Below are positions 7,849 through 15,336 of a stretch of 28,211 nucleotides of DNA, one piece after another. Source of the stretch: Phycisphaerales bacterium (GTDB lineage: Bacteria; Planctomycetota; Phycisphaerae; Phycisphaerales; UBA1924); assembly GCA_030680655.1 (NCBI GenBank), contig JAUXUZ010000166.1:1-28211 (forward strand), written 5' to 3'. Positions within the stretch are counted from its first letter, which is position 1. Every line of letters starts with the position of its first letter. The notes below the pieces were generated by a model that worked only from the letters and a program-made list of their open reading frames with translations, was not told where the DNA came from and made no database searches. A program made the position numbers and the translations under genes.

Positions 7849-9063
7849 ATGGCGATGAACAAGCAGAACGTGCTCGATGTGCTCAGCGGCGTCTCACTCC
7901 CCGAGGATGAGGGTGACGTCGTTTCTTCTGGCGTGATCGCGGGGTGCAGCGCGTGCGACGGGTTTGTGTCGGTCGCGGTGGCGGCGGCGGGGATGAGCGC
8001 GGCGAAGCGGGACGTGCTGAAGCGCACGATCGAGGGGGCGGTGCGCAGCGCCGCGAAGGCGGGCAACGAGCTGCTGGTTGAGGTGAACATTGAGATGAAA
8101 GAGCAGTCGCCGGGTGGGCGACCGGCGCGGAGCGTGCCGCTTGACCAGGCAGCGCCCGCAGCCGCCAAGGCGGGCGCGGGCGGTCATGCACCCATCAGCG
8201 GTCCGCGCGGCCCGCTGGGTGGTAGCGCCGGCGCAGCGCCGGGCGCGCAGGCGTTGCCGAACGTGAAGCACATCGTCGCGGTGGGCGCGGGCAAGGGCGG
8301 CGTGGGCAAGAGCACCGTCGCGGTGAACCTGGCGGTGGGCCTGGCGCTGCGCGGGCACGCGGTGGGCCTGCTCGACGGCGACATCTACGGGCCGAGCCTG
8401 CCGACGATGCTGGGGCTCGACTCGCTGACGGCCAACCTGCTGGGGAACATGCTCCAGCCGTTCTTTGTACACGGCGTGAAGGCGATGACGATCGGCAAGC
8501 TGGTCGACCCGGAGAAGCCGCTGATCTGGCGCGGCCCGATGGCGCACGGCGCGTTCAAGCAGCTGGTCGAGCAGACGCAGTGGGGACCGCTGGACTACCT
8601 GATCATCGACCTTCCGCCGGGGACCGGCGACGTGGCGCTGACGATGGCGCAGATGCTGAAGCTGACGGGCGCGGTGGTGGTCTGCACGCCGCAGAAGGTG
8701 GCCCAGGACGACGCGGTGCGCGCGCTGCGGATGTTCCAGCAGCTCAACGTCGAGGTGCTGGGCGTGGTCGAGAACATGAGCTATTTCCTGGCCGACGACC
8801 TCAGCCCGCCGCGCGAGTACGACCTGTTCGGGCGCGGCGGCGCGCAGCTGATGGCGCAGCGGACAGGCGTGCCGTTCCTTGGGAGCGTGCCGATCACGAT
8901 CTCGCTGCGGAAGAACAGCGACAGCGGCGACCCCTCGGCGAACTTCAAGGGCGACACCGCGCTTTCACGGGCGCTCGACGGCATGGTCAAGAGCGTCGAG
9001 GCGCAGGTGGCCCTGGCGGGGTTCAGGAGCGGCGGGCGTGCGCCGACGTTGACGGTGAGCTGA
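7849..9063 (+). CDS. mrp: Mrp/ApbC-type Fe-S cluster carrier ATPase, C-terminal CxxC missing
   Basis: A 404-residue cytosolic P-loop protein. Residues 1-90 match the position of the DUF59/MIP18-like domain. Residues 140-390 form the ATPase: deviant Walker A GKGGVGKST (148-156), DGDIYGPSLP, WRGPM, LIIDLPPGTGD (251-261), GVVENMSY (305-312) and SVPITISLRKNSDSG. Family members help assemble or transfer iron-sulphur clusters and usually bind a bridging cluster through a CxxC motif just after the ENMS motif. Here that segment reads FLADDLSPPREYDLFG, with no cysteine. The protein has only three cysteines, C33, C36 and C279; C33 and C36 form a CSAC motif in the N-terminal domain. The start is ATG at 7849; an upstream extension to 7723 is not family-like. 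A TAGAGT hexamer at 7745-7750 may be its -10, giving a leader of about 90 bases. Confidence 0.9.
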   Translation: MAMNKQNVLDVLSGVSLPEDEGDVVSSGVIAGCSACDGFVSVAVAAAGMSAAKRDVLKRTIEGAVRSAAKAGNELLVEVNIEMKEQSPGGRPARSVPLDQAAPAAAKAGAGGHAPISGPRGPLGGSAGAAPGAQALPNVKHIVAVGAGKGGVGKSTVAVNLAVGLALRGHAVGLLDGDIYGPSLPTMLGLDSLTANLLGNMLQPFFVHGVKAMTIGKLVDPEKPLIWRGPMAHGAFKQLVEQTQWGPLDYLIIDLPPGTGDVALTMAQMLKLTGAVVVCTPQKVAQDDAVRALRMFQQLNVEVLGVVENMSYFLADDLSPPREYDLFGRGGAQLMAQRTGVPFLGSVPITISLRKNSDSGDPSANFKGDTALSRALDGMVKSVEAQVALAGFRSGGRAPTLTVS

Positions 9064-9092
9064 GCGGGTCGCGCCGTGGCGGCCGCGCACGC

Positions 9093-9617
9093 TTAGATGT
9101 TGCGGTAGTAGTACGTCGTACCGCACAATCCGCCCTGCGGGAAGAGCGCAAACCCGGGCACGTCACCCACTCTCACCCATCCGAGACGTTCGTAGAGCCG
9201 CGCCGCGTGACCGCCGGTGACGGCGTCGAGCACCAGCAGCGTCTTGCCGCAGTCGCGGGCGGTCGCCTCGGCGGCGCGCATCAAGGCTTCGCCCAGCCCT
9301 CTGCGGCGTGCGCGGCTGTGAACGAGCATCTTCGCCAGGTCGGCGCGGTGGGGCTGGTTCTCCGGCTGATCGAGGATCAGCTGCACTGTGCCGCAGATGC
9401 CATGCTCGTCCTCAGCGACCAGCAGGGCCCGCTCGCCCGAAGCGACGCCCTGGGCGACGCGCTGCCAGAAAGCAAGCGCACGGTCGCGGGTGAGGGGGAG
9501 CATGAAGCTGACCGACGCACCCCTCTCGACGCAATCGACAAGGAGCGCAGCGAGGGCTTCCAGCTGCGACGCGCTGACGGCGTCCAGACGCTTGATGGAC
9601 CATGGGTGGGTGGTCAT
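9093..9617 (-). CDS. GNAT-family N-acetyltransferase
   Basis: A 174-residue protein with the GNAT fold: a beta-strand segment around GICGTVQLIL, the acetyl-CoA pyrophosphate loop RRRGLGEALM (about 109-118), TLLVLDAVTGGHAARLYERLGW, and a C-terminal GTTYYYRNI. The arrangement resembles tabtoxin-resistance-type acetyltransferases. It acts in the cytosol and transfers an acetyl group from acetyl-CoA to a small molecule or amine; the substrate cannot be read from the sequence. It lies 27 bases downstream of the small membrane protein gene on the same strand, so the two probably form an operon. It converges with mrp, with 29 bases between the stops. AAGG close to the ATG is a weak ribosome-binding site. 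Confidence 0.85.
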   Translation of the reverse strand: MTTHPWSIKRLDAVSASQLEALAALLVDCVERGASVSFMLPLTRDRALAFWQRVAQGVASGERALLVAEDEHGICGTVQLILDQPENQPHRADLAKMLVHSRARRRGLGEALMRAAEATARDCGKTLLVLDAVTGGHAARLYERLGWVRVGDVPGFALFPQGGLCGTTYYYRNI

Positions 9618-9644
9618 CGGCCTTGCAGAATCACTGTGCGGCCA

Positions 9645-9998
9645 TCACACCTTCTGTTGGCCAGAGGGCAGCGGCAGGTAGGCGGGCTCGTGGATCACGC
9701 TCTTGCGCGGCACGCGCTGGCCCAGCGTTGGTTCACCCTTGGCCAGCGCTGGCGAGCGCAGCTCTGCCGCGTTGGCCAACTCCTCGGCGTGCGCCTGCGC
9801 TGCGCGGTCGGCCCGGACGACCCAGACAGTCAGCAGCGGCAGCAGCACCAGCGCGAAGACGGCCAGCAGGTCGCCGGTGTCCAGGCGCAGGAAGCCCGTC
9901 GGGGCGAAGAGCCACACGGCGGCGAGCCCGACCAGGGCGGACGCGACGCAGGCGGCAACAAGCAGAAGACGGCGCGCTGAGCGCCGGTAGCGGGTCAT
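9645..9998 (-). CDS. Small two-helix membrane protein, unknown
   Basis: A 117-residue protein. A short basic N-terminus (MTRYRRSARR) is followed by two hydrophobic segments, about residues 11-36 (LLLVAACVASALVGLAAVWLF) and 42-59 (DLLAVFALVLLPLLTVWVV). A soluble Ala/Arg/Glu-rich tail of about 55 residues follows. The basic start suggests a cytoplasmic N-terminus and tail. The frame is open further upstream to 10085, but the extra residues are low-complexity and the ATG at 9998 gives a normal membrane-protein start. It is the first gene of a probable pair with the GNAT gene. Function unknown. Confidence 0.65.
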   Translation of the reverse strand: MTRYRRSARRLLLVAACVASALVGLAAVWLFAPTGFLRLDTGDLLAVFALVLLPLLTVWVVRADRAAQAHAEELANAAELRSPALAKGEPTLGQRVPRKSVIHEPAYLPLPSGQQKV

Positions 9999-10108
9999 GG
10001 TGATAGGCCGTCCCTTCGATCTCACGCCCCGGTGGGCGGGCTGAGGATGATTGGTCGGACCGGACGCGGTTTCACCTGCACACATTCAAGAAGATGAAGC
10101 CGGGTCGC

Positions 10109-10162
10109 GCTTTGACCGGCGACGGCACGCCACGCCGCGGCCGGAACGGCATCGGTCAAAGC
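10109..10162. repeat. Perfect 10-bp inverted repeat in the BamA upstream region
   Basis: GCTTTGACCG at 10109-10118 and CGGTCAAAGC at 10153-10162 are exact reverse complements separated by 34 bases. They lie between the divergent membrane-protein gene and BamA, about 60 bases upstream of the BamA promoter candidate. They could be paired operator half-sites or the arms of a long stem-loop. No known regulator motif was recognised. Confidence 0.6.
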
Positions 10163-10222
10163 CCGGCCGTGCTCGGGGAGGGGGTCTGGGGGGCTCGGCG
10201 ACCGGCGGCGGACGATCGCGAG

Positions 10223-10251
10223 TTGTAGTTGAGGGCGTGGGGTGGTATTGT
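10223..10251 (+). promoter_or_regulatory. BamA promoter, leaderless architecture
   Basis: TTGTAG (10223-10228), 17-base spacer, TATTGT (10246-10251), then six bases (CCGCCC) and the GTG start codon. With the usual distance from -10 to transcription start, the mRNA would begin at or within a base or two of GTG. There is no Shine-Dalgarno sequence in the interval. Confidence 0.6.
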
Positions 10252-10257
10252 CCGCCC

Positions 10258-12741
10258 GTGCGTACACGAGCTATTCCCCATGCGGCGGCGTTGGTCTGTT
10301 TCCTGGCCGGGTCAACGTTTTCGTCCGCGGCGACCGCCCGCCAACCGGCGGGCGCACCGCAGCCTGGGGCGGGCGGGCCGGGGGGTGCGCCGCCGGTCAT
10401 GGGCGCGACCGAGACGATCGACGAGCAGATCGACGCGCTGGAGAACCGCCCGGTGCGCGCGGTGACGCTGAAGGGGATCCTGCCCGAGGACGAGCCGCTG
10501 GCGCGCAACCAGATCCGTGTCGGCGCCGGGACGCCGATGAGCGCCGCGGCGGTGCGCGAGGATGTGCACCGCCTGGCGCGCCTGGGGCGCTTCGACCGCA
10601 TCGAGGCGCGCGTGCAGCCGTACAGCGACGGCAGCGTCGAGGTGGTCTACACGTTCACGACGGCACCGATCATCCGCGACGTGGTGGCGGTGGGCAACCG
10701 CGAGGTCTCCGACGCCGACCTGGCGGCGGCGGTGGGCCTGCTGGCCAACACACCGGCGAACCCGTTCGTGCTCGACCAGGCGAAGCGGCGCATCCGCGAC
10801 TTGTACCAGCAGAAGGGGTACTACCAGGCGGACGTGCAGATCGACGAGAAGGAGCTGCGTGAGCAGGGGATCGTGGCGCTGCGCATCCGCGAGGGTGACA
10901 AGCTGCGCGTGACCGACATCCGCTTCGCCGGCAACGCGTCGATCCCCTCCGACGAGCTCCAGGCGAAGATCTCGACGAAGACCTGGGGCATATTCAGCAG
11001 CGGCACCCTCGACGACGCGACGGCGCAGCGCGACGTTGCGGCGGTCGAGGCGTGGTACAAGGACCGCGGCTTCCTCCGCGCACAGGTCGACCGGCAGATC
11101 CAGCCCTCCCCCGACGGGAAAGAGGCCATCCTCACGTTCGTCGTGAGCGAGGGCCCGCGGTTCACCGTGCGGAGCGTGCAGGCGCTGCTGGAGGACCAGA
11201 CCGCCGCCGGCAGCGACAAGCCAACGGTGGTGATCGCGCCGGAGCAGATCGCCGGGCTTATCCCGCTCAAGGCGGGCGACTATTACTCTCAGGAAAAGGT
11301 CCGCAAGTCTGTAGAGGCGGTGCGGAACGCCTACGGCCAGATGGGGTACGTCGAGGCGACGGTGCGGTCGCTCGACCGCCAGAGCGTCGACACCAGCGAG
11401 GCCGACATCGTGCTGATCGTGCGCGAGGGGAAGCGCTCGATGACCGGCGTGGTGACGGTGAAGGGGAACCAGTTCACCCAGTCGCGCGTCATCCGCCGGC
11501 AGGTGCGCGTGCTGCCCGATCGCCCGCTGGACACCACCAGCCTGAAGGAAACCGAGAGCCGGCTCGAAGGGCTGCGCATCTTTACACAGGGCTCGGTCCG
11601 CATCACCCCGCAGGGTGAGGACCCGCAGAACCTGGGCTTCCGCGACGTGCTGGTGGAGCTTGAAGAAGGGAACACCGGCGCGATCGGGTTCGGCGCCGCG
11701 GCCAGCAGCGACGGCGGTGTGGTGGGCAGCATCTCGCTCAACCAGCGCAACTTCAACATCGCCGACACCCCCGACTCGCCGGGTGAGTTGTTCGCCGGGC
11801 GGGCCTTCCGCGGGGCGGGCCAGACGTTCTCGATCAACCTGCAGCCGGGCTCGGAGATCTCGACGTACTCGGTCAGCCTCAGCGAGCCGTACCTGTTCGA
11901 CACCGACTACGCGGGCTCGGGCACGGTGGCGTTCCGCGACCGCAAGTACAGCCAGTACGACGAGAGCCGCCAGGGCCTCTACGCGAGCTTCTCCCACCGC
12001 CTGGGTGAACGCTGGGTCGCGAGCCTCGCGCTGCGCGGCGAGAACGTGGACATCAGCGATATCGACACCGACGCGGCGGTTGACGTCTGGGCGGCCGACG
12101 GCGAGCACCAGATCACCAGCCTGGCGCTGAAGCTCCGTCGGTCGGCCCTGGACAAGACGGTCCGCCCGACGCGCGGCACGGTCGTTGATCTCACCGTCGA
12201 ACGCGTCGGCGCGCTGGGGGGCAACTACGACTTTACGAAGCTCGGCGCCGAGGGATCGCTGTACGTGCCCGTTGACGAGGATGCGCTGGGCCTGCGCACG
12301 GTGCTGCTGCTGCGCACGGCGATGTTCTTCATCCCCGAGAACGAGGACGACGTGCCGGTCTACGAGCGGTTCTTCCAGGGCGGGCGCGAGTTCCGCGGGT
12401 TCAAGTTCCGCGGGTTCGGTCCTCAGAGCGACCGCAACGACATGCCCGGCACGCTCGCGAAGACGACCGTCGGCGGCACGTGGTCGTTCTTCGCCGGGGC
12501 ACAGGTCGAGAAGCCGCTGCTGGACGAGTACCTGTCCGGCGTGGCGTTTGTTGACAGCGGCACCCTCGGGTTCACCCCCGGCCTGTCGGACTACCGGGCC
12601 TCAGCCGGTGTTGGGTTGCGGGTCTACATCCCCGCGCTTGGCCCGGTGCCGCTGGCGTTCGACTACGCCTTCCCGTTCCTCAAGCAAGACGGCGACCGCA
12701 CCAGCGGGTTCTCGTTCTCGCTCGACCTGCCGTTCCAGTGA
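10258..12741 (+). CDS. bamA: Outer membrane protein assembly factor BamA
   Basis: An 827-residue Omp85-family protein. The GTG start gives a signal peptide (residues about 1-26, ending SSAATA) and is supported by the promoter six bases upstream; the frame is open further upstream without family similarity. After a Pro/Gly linker come successive POTRA domains (about residues 60-470), seen as repeated patterns such as VTLKGILPEDEPL, IRDVVAVGNREVSDADL, VTDIRFAGNASIPSDEL and GVVTVKGNQFTQSRVI. The C-terminal half (about 480-827) is the beta-barrel, with FRGFKFRGFGP matching the conserved (V/I)RGF loop and a final strand SGFSFSLDLPFQ ending in Phe-Gln. It folds and inserts outer-membrane proteins. 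The presence of a barrel with POTRA domains supports a diderm envelope. Its stop is one base from the stop of the convergent gene. Confidence 0.93.
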   Translation: MRTRAIPHAAALVCFLAGSTFSSAATARQPAGAPQPGAGGPGGAPPVMGATETIDEQIDALENRPVRAVTLKGILPEDEPLARNQIRVGAGTPMSAAAVREDVHRLARLGRFDRIEARVQPYSDGSVEVVYTFTTAPIIRDVVAVGNREVSDADLAAAVGLLANTPANPFVLDQAKRRIRDLYQQKGYYQADVQIDEKELREQGIVALRIREGDKLRVTDIRFAGNASIPSDELQAKISTKTWGIFSSGTLDDATAQRDVAAVEAWYKDRGFLRAQVDRQIQPSPDGKEAILTFVVSEGPRFTVRSVQALLEDQTAAGSDKPTVVIAPEQIAGLIPLKAGDYYSQEKVRKSVEAVRNAYGQMGYVEATVRSLDRQSVDTSEADIVLIVREGKRSMTGVVTVKGNQFTQSRVIRRQVRVLPDRPLDTTSLKETESRLEGLRIFTQGSVRITPQGEDPQNLGFRDVLVELEEGNTGAIGFGAAASSDGGVVGSISLNQRNFNIADTPDSPGELFAGRAFRGAGQTFSINLQPGSEISTYSVSLSEPYLFDTDYAGSGTVAFRDRKYSQYDESRQGLYASFSHRLGERWVASLALRGENVDISDIDTDAAVDVWAADGEHQITSLALKLRRSALDKTVRPTRGTVVDLTVERVGALGGNYDFTKLGAEGSLYVPVDEDALGLRTVLLLRTAMFFIPENEDDVPVYERFFQGGREFRGFKFRGFGPQSDRNDMPGTLAKTTVGGTWSFFAGAQVEKPLLDEYLSGVAFVDSGTLGFTPGLSDYRASAGVGLRVYIPALGPVPLAFDYAFPFLKQDGDRTSGFSFSLDLPFQ

Positions 12742-12742
12742 C

Positions 12743-13858
12743 CTACCGGGCCTGCTCCGCCGGGGCCTGCTCCGCCGGGGCCAGGCGCGGGTCAGCGCCG
12801 GTGAGCTGCCGCCAGAGCACCGCGGACCGGTCGCCGCGCCCGCCCCCTGATGTGAAGATCGGCGGCGAGCCCGGTTCGAACGAGTCCACGACCCGCACAC
12901 CCCACATCGAACTGAACCCCGCCGGGTCAACGCCGTAACGCATGTCGCCCAGGAAACGCGGGTTGGACGGGTCGGCGCTCACGTACCCGTCGGTGAACCA
13001 GAAGAACCCTTCGATCGCCCGGCGCACCCGCGGCGACATGGCCGGCTCGATCGATGCCGCCTGCTCCACGGTCAGCAGCGGTAACGGCCGACCCCTGATC
13101 GCCTGCGGCTCCCGCCAGGGGACGGTGCGGATGCTGTCGCTCCAGACCTCGCCGTCAACGATGTACACCGACCTCCACAGCGCGAGCGTGAGCGGCTGCG
13201 GCATCACACGCGCGCGATCGACGCGCCCTGTGTGCCCGCGCTCGGCCGCCAGCGCACCCTGCGCGTTGGATGCCCGCCAGTGCATGAAGCCACCGATGAG
13301 GAAGATGTACCCCCACGCCCAGAGGAACCCGACAAGGGCGACCGTTCGCCAACGGGTGGGGCTGGCTCGCAGCGGCGCAGGGCGCCGCAGGTCGTGCCGG
13401 GCGCGCCAGGAGAGCCACACGCTCCAGGCCACGGTGACCATGAGCGGGAGTGTAACGAGCGGGTCGATGATGCCGACCAGGTCGAGCGACACGCGCCGCT
13501 CGGAGATCGGCCACCAGAGCACGGTGCCGTAGCTGGTGCAGGCGTCGAGAATCCCGTGGGTGGCGATGCCCGCCAGTGCCGCGAGGTAGAGCGGGCCGAA
13601 GGCGCGTCGGCCGGAAGCAAAGAGCAGGAAGGGGATCACCGCGATGAGGGCGCCGACGGGGATGAACCCCAGGCCGTGGGTGAAGTGCCGGTGCCACAGC
13701 AGGCCGCCGAGGGGGTCACCGGCGGGCTTGATGAACACGTCGGCGTCGGGCATGTAGCCGCCGAGCAGGCCAGCGAGCCACGCCGATCGCGGCAGCCTCC
13801 GTCCGAGCATCGCCTGCCCCGCGGAGGCGCCGAGCACGCATTGAGTGATGACGTCCAT
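12743..13858 (-). CDS. Metal-dependent membrane hydrolase, DUF457/YdjM-like
   Basis: A 371-residue integral membrane protein. The N-terminal part has the family metal-binding pattern: MPDADVF (36-42), HRHFTHG (56-62) and HGILDACTSYGT. Four or more hydrophobic helices follow, including GLGFIPVGALIAVIPFLLF and VALVGFLWAWGYIFLIGGF. The last 170 residues are soluble and contain VDGEVWSDSIR and FFWFTDGYVS. The family is annotated as putative metal-dependent hydrolases of the inner membrane; the substrate is unknown. The start ATG at 13858 begins MDVITQCVLGASAG, as in relatives. It lies five bases after the UbiX stop and is probably co-transcribed with it. The C-terminus reads AEQAPAEQAR, encoded by a tandem DNA repeat. 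Confidence 0.85.
   Translation of the reverse strand: MDVITQCVLGASAGQAMLGRRLPRSAWLAGLLGGYMPDADVFIKPAGDPLGGLLWHRHFTHGLGFIPVGALIAVIPFLLFASGRRAFGPLYLAALAGIATHGILDACTSYGTVLWWPISERRVSLDLVGIIDPLVTLPLMVTVAWSVWLSWRARHDLRRPAPLRASPTRWRTVALVGFLWAWGYIFLIGGFMHWRASNAQGALAAERGHTGRVDRARVMPQPLTLALWRSVYIVDGEVWSDSIRTVPWREPQAIRGRPLPLLTVEQAASIEPAMSPRVRRAIEGFFWFTDGYVSADPSNPRFLGDMRYGVDPAGFSSMWGVRVVDSFEPGSPPIFTSGGGRGDRSAVLWRQLTGADPRLAPAEQAPAEQAR
12751..12780. repeat. 15-bp perfect tandem repeat, two copies
   Basis: CCTGCTCCGCCGGGG occurs twice in direct succession (12751-12765 and 12766-12780). It encodes the AEQAP repeat at the C-terminus of the DUF457-like protein, and also lies just after the BamA stop, so it forms the 3' end of both convergent transcripts. 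Being GC-rich, it can also fold (GGCC stems), but it has no U-tract. Confidence 0.9.
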
Positions 13859-13863
13859 GCCGT

Positions 13864-14574
13864 TCAGGGCGCCTCGGTCGGGCGCGTCGCGACGGCGCGA
13901 GCCGCCGGCGCGTGCCCCTCCCAGCGGGTGTTGAGCGCGTGCGGCACCGACAGCAGGTCGAGGCACTTGCCCACGACAAAGTCAACCAGGTCGCCAACCG
14001 ACGACGGCCCGAGGTAGAAGCCGGGGTTGGCCGGCGCGACGATGCCGCCAGCAAGCGTCACCGCCTCCATGTTGCGGATGTCGATCAGGCTCAACGGCGT
14101 CTCGCGGTGCACGAGGATCAGCCGCCGCCGTTCTTTCAGCGTGACCATCGCCGCGCGTCCGAGCAGGTTGCTCCCGCTGCCGTTGGCGATGTAGCCCAGC
14201 GCCGTCGACGAGCACGGCACGACGACCATGCCGTCGTGAAGGAACGACCCGCTGGCGATCACCGCGCCCACATCCTTGTGGGGGTGAACGAACAGGCGGT
14301 CACCGGCGGCGGCCACGCCCGCAGGGCCCAGCCGGTCGGCCAGCCCCGGGCAGAGCGCGGCGAGTTCAAGCGCAGTGACGCCAAGCTCATCGTGCAGCAG
14401 GCGCCGGCCGTACTCGGTGGCGACGAGGTGAACCTGAGCGCCCGAGGCCAGCAATTCTTCAAGCAGGCGCGTGGCATAAAGGGCACCCGAGGCGCCCGAC
14501 ACGCCGACCACAAACCGGCGCGGCGGTGTGCCGGGCGGTTGAGACGTACCGGGATGTCCGTTGCGTGCGCTCAT
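13864..14574 (-). CDS. ubiX: Flavin prenyltransferase UbiX
   Basis: A 236-residue flavoprotein of the UbiX/Pad1 family. Motifs are VVGVSGASGALYATRLLEEL (about 22-41), the FMN/phosphate-binding segment PCSSTALGYIANGSGSNLLGRAA, and LVHRETPLSLIDIRNM. The enzyme attaches a dimethylallyl group to FMN to make prenylated FMN, the cofactor of UbiD-type decarboxylases used in quinone and aromatic acid metabolism. It acts in the cytosol. No ubiD is visible in the window. The ATG at 14574 (MSARNGHPG) was chosen because upstream codons are low-complexity; no clear Shine-Dalgarno sequence is present. It is the first gene of a probable pair with the DUF457-like gene. Confidence 0.92.
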   Translation of the reverse strand: MSARNGHPGTSQPPGTPPRRFVVGVSGASGALYATRLLEELLASGAQVHLVATEYGRRLLHDELGVTALELAALCPGLADRLGPAGVAAAGDRLFVHPHKDVGAVIASGSFLHDGMVVVPCSSTALGYIANGSGSNLLGRAAMVTLKERRRLILVHRETPLSLIDIRNMEAVTLAGGIVAPANPGFYLGPSSVGDLVDFVVGKCLDLLSVPHALNTRWEGHAPAARAVATRPTEAP

Positions 14575-14588
14575 ACCGGCCGCGGCTT

Positions 14589-14607
14589 GGGGGGAGGGGA
14601 GGGGGGG
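14589..14607 (+). other. G-quadruplex-prone run
   Basis: G6-A-G4-A-G7 on the plus strand supplies four GGG tracts with one-base loops. It lies 15 bases upstream of the UbiX start (C-rich on the UbiX mRNA) in the divergent promoter region with the lipoprotein gene. Formation in the cell is unproven. Confidence 0.5.
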
Positions 14608-14673
14608 CCGAGGCTGGCAATCATAGGGGACGGCACCCCGCATCACCTTATCGCGTAGCGGGGCCGGATTGTC

Positions 14674-14679
14674 TAAAGT
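14674..14679 (+). promoter_or_regulatory. -10-like hexamer of the lipoprotein gene
   Basis: TAAAGT lies 12 bases before the ATG at 14692. Transcription would begin roughly six bases before the start codon, leaving almost no leader. No Shine-Dalgarno sequence is present. The -35 is not clear. Confidence 0.4.
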
Positions 14680-14691
14680 CGGCCAACCATC

Positions 14692-15330
14692 ATGAACTCC
14701 CCCAACTTGCCGAAACTCTCCGCCTCCCCATTCTCTGCAGCCCGCCTTGCCCGCGCGGTTGCGCCGATCGCCCTCGCGTGCGCCGCGGTGATCGGCGGCT
14801 GCACGCACAGCACCTGGCCGCCGGTCGAGGATGGCAGTCGCCAGACCAACCCCGCGCAGATCAACAATGCGCCCGTGCCGCAGGTGATCGGCGAGGCGCT
14901 GAGCCTGGTGACTCTCCGCTACCCGCCGGTGGGCAACGCCGAGCGCGGCAAGGTGTACGAAGCGCCCTTTGCGATCTGCCTGCCAGCGGGGGCCGACGCC
15001 GAGAGCTACGACAGCGTGGTCGCGCGGGTGGGCCAGGGCGGGCGCGGCGCCGAGCCCGCAACGGAGCAGAACGCTGGCCTGCCGACGTACTACATCACGC
15101 GGGTGATTGTGCGCGGTGTGACTGCGGAGGTTGACGTGCTGCACCCGGTGCCGCTGCTGGGGACCGATGGCGAAGGGCGCACGCGCTACCAGGGTGTGAC
15201 GGTCTACTTGCTGGGGAGCTTCGGCTCGTGGAAGGCCGACCGCCACCACACCTTCCCGGTGGGGATGTTCGACGTGCCGGCCCGCACGACGCGCCCGATT
15301 GAGTACAAGACGTGGGGCAAGGGCGGCTGA
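14692..15330 (+). CDS. Putative lipoprotein, unknown function
   Basis: A 212-residue protein. A long N-terminal segment (MNSPNLPKLSASPFSAAR) leads into a hydrophobic helix and a lipobox-like VIGGC, so Cys38 is the probable lipid-attached residue and the protein would sit on the periplasmic side of a membrane. The mature part contains IGEALSLVTLRYPP, YEAPFAICLP, TYYITRVIVRGVTAEVDVLHP and a beta-rich C-terminus ending TTRPIEYKTWGKGG. No enzyme motif was recognised. It is transcribed divergently from ubiX and converges with the membrane protein gene at 15337-16263, with six bases between the stops. Confidence 0.75.
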   Translation: MNSPNLPKLSASPFSAARLARAVAPIALACAAVIGGCTHSTWPPVEDGSRQTNPAQINNAPVPQVIGEALSLVTLRYPPVGNAERGKVYEAPFAICLPAGADAESYDSVVARVGQGGRGAEPATEQNAGLPTYYITRVIVRGVTAEVDVLHPVPLLGTDGEGRTRYQGVTVYLLGSFGSWKADRHHTFPVGMFDVPARTTRPIEYKTWGKGG

Positions 15331-15336
15331 GCGGGG

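Noticed and set aside
10174..10193. G4-A-G5-TCT-G6 run upstream of bamA
   Set aside because: Only three GGG tracts can be formed without splitting a six-G run, so a standard three-layer quadruplex is not supported.
10312..12108. Minus-strand frame of 598 codons across bamA
   Set aside because: Antisense shadow of a well-supported Omp85 gene; composition is that of GC-rich antisense DNA.
14575..15249. Long upstream extension of UbiX
   Set aside because: It overlaps the divergent lipoprotein gene, is low-complexity, and UbiX homologues start close to the VGVSGASG motif.
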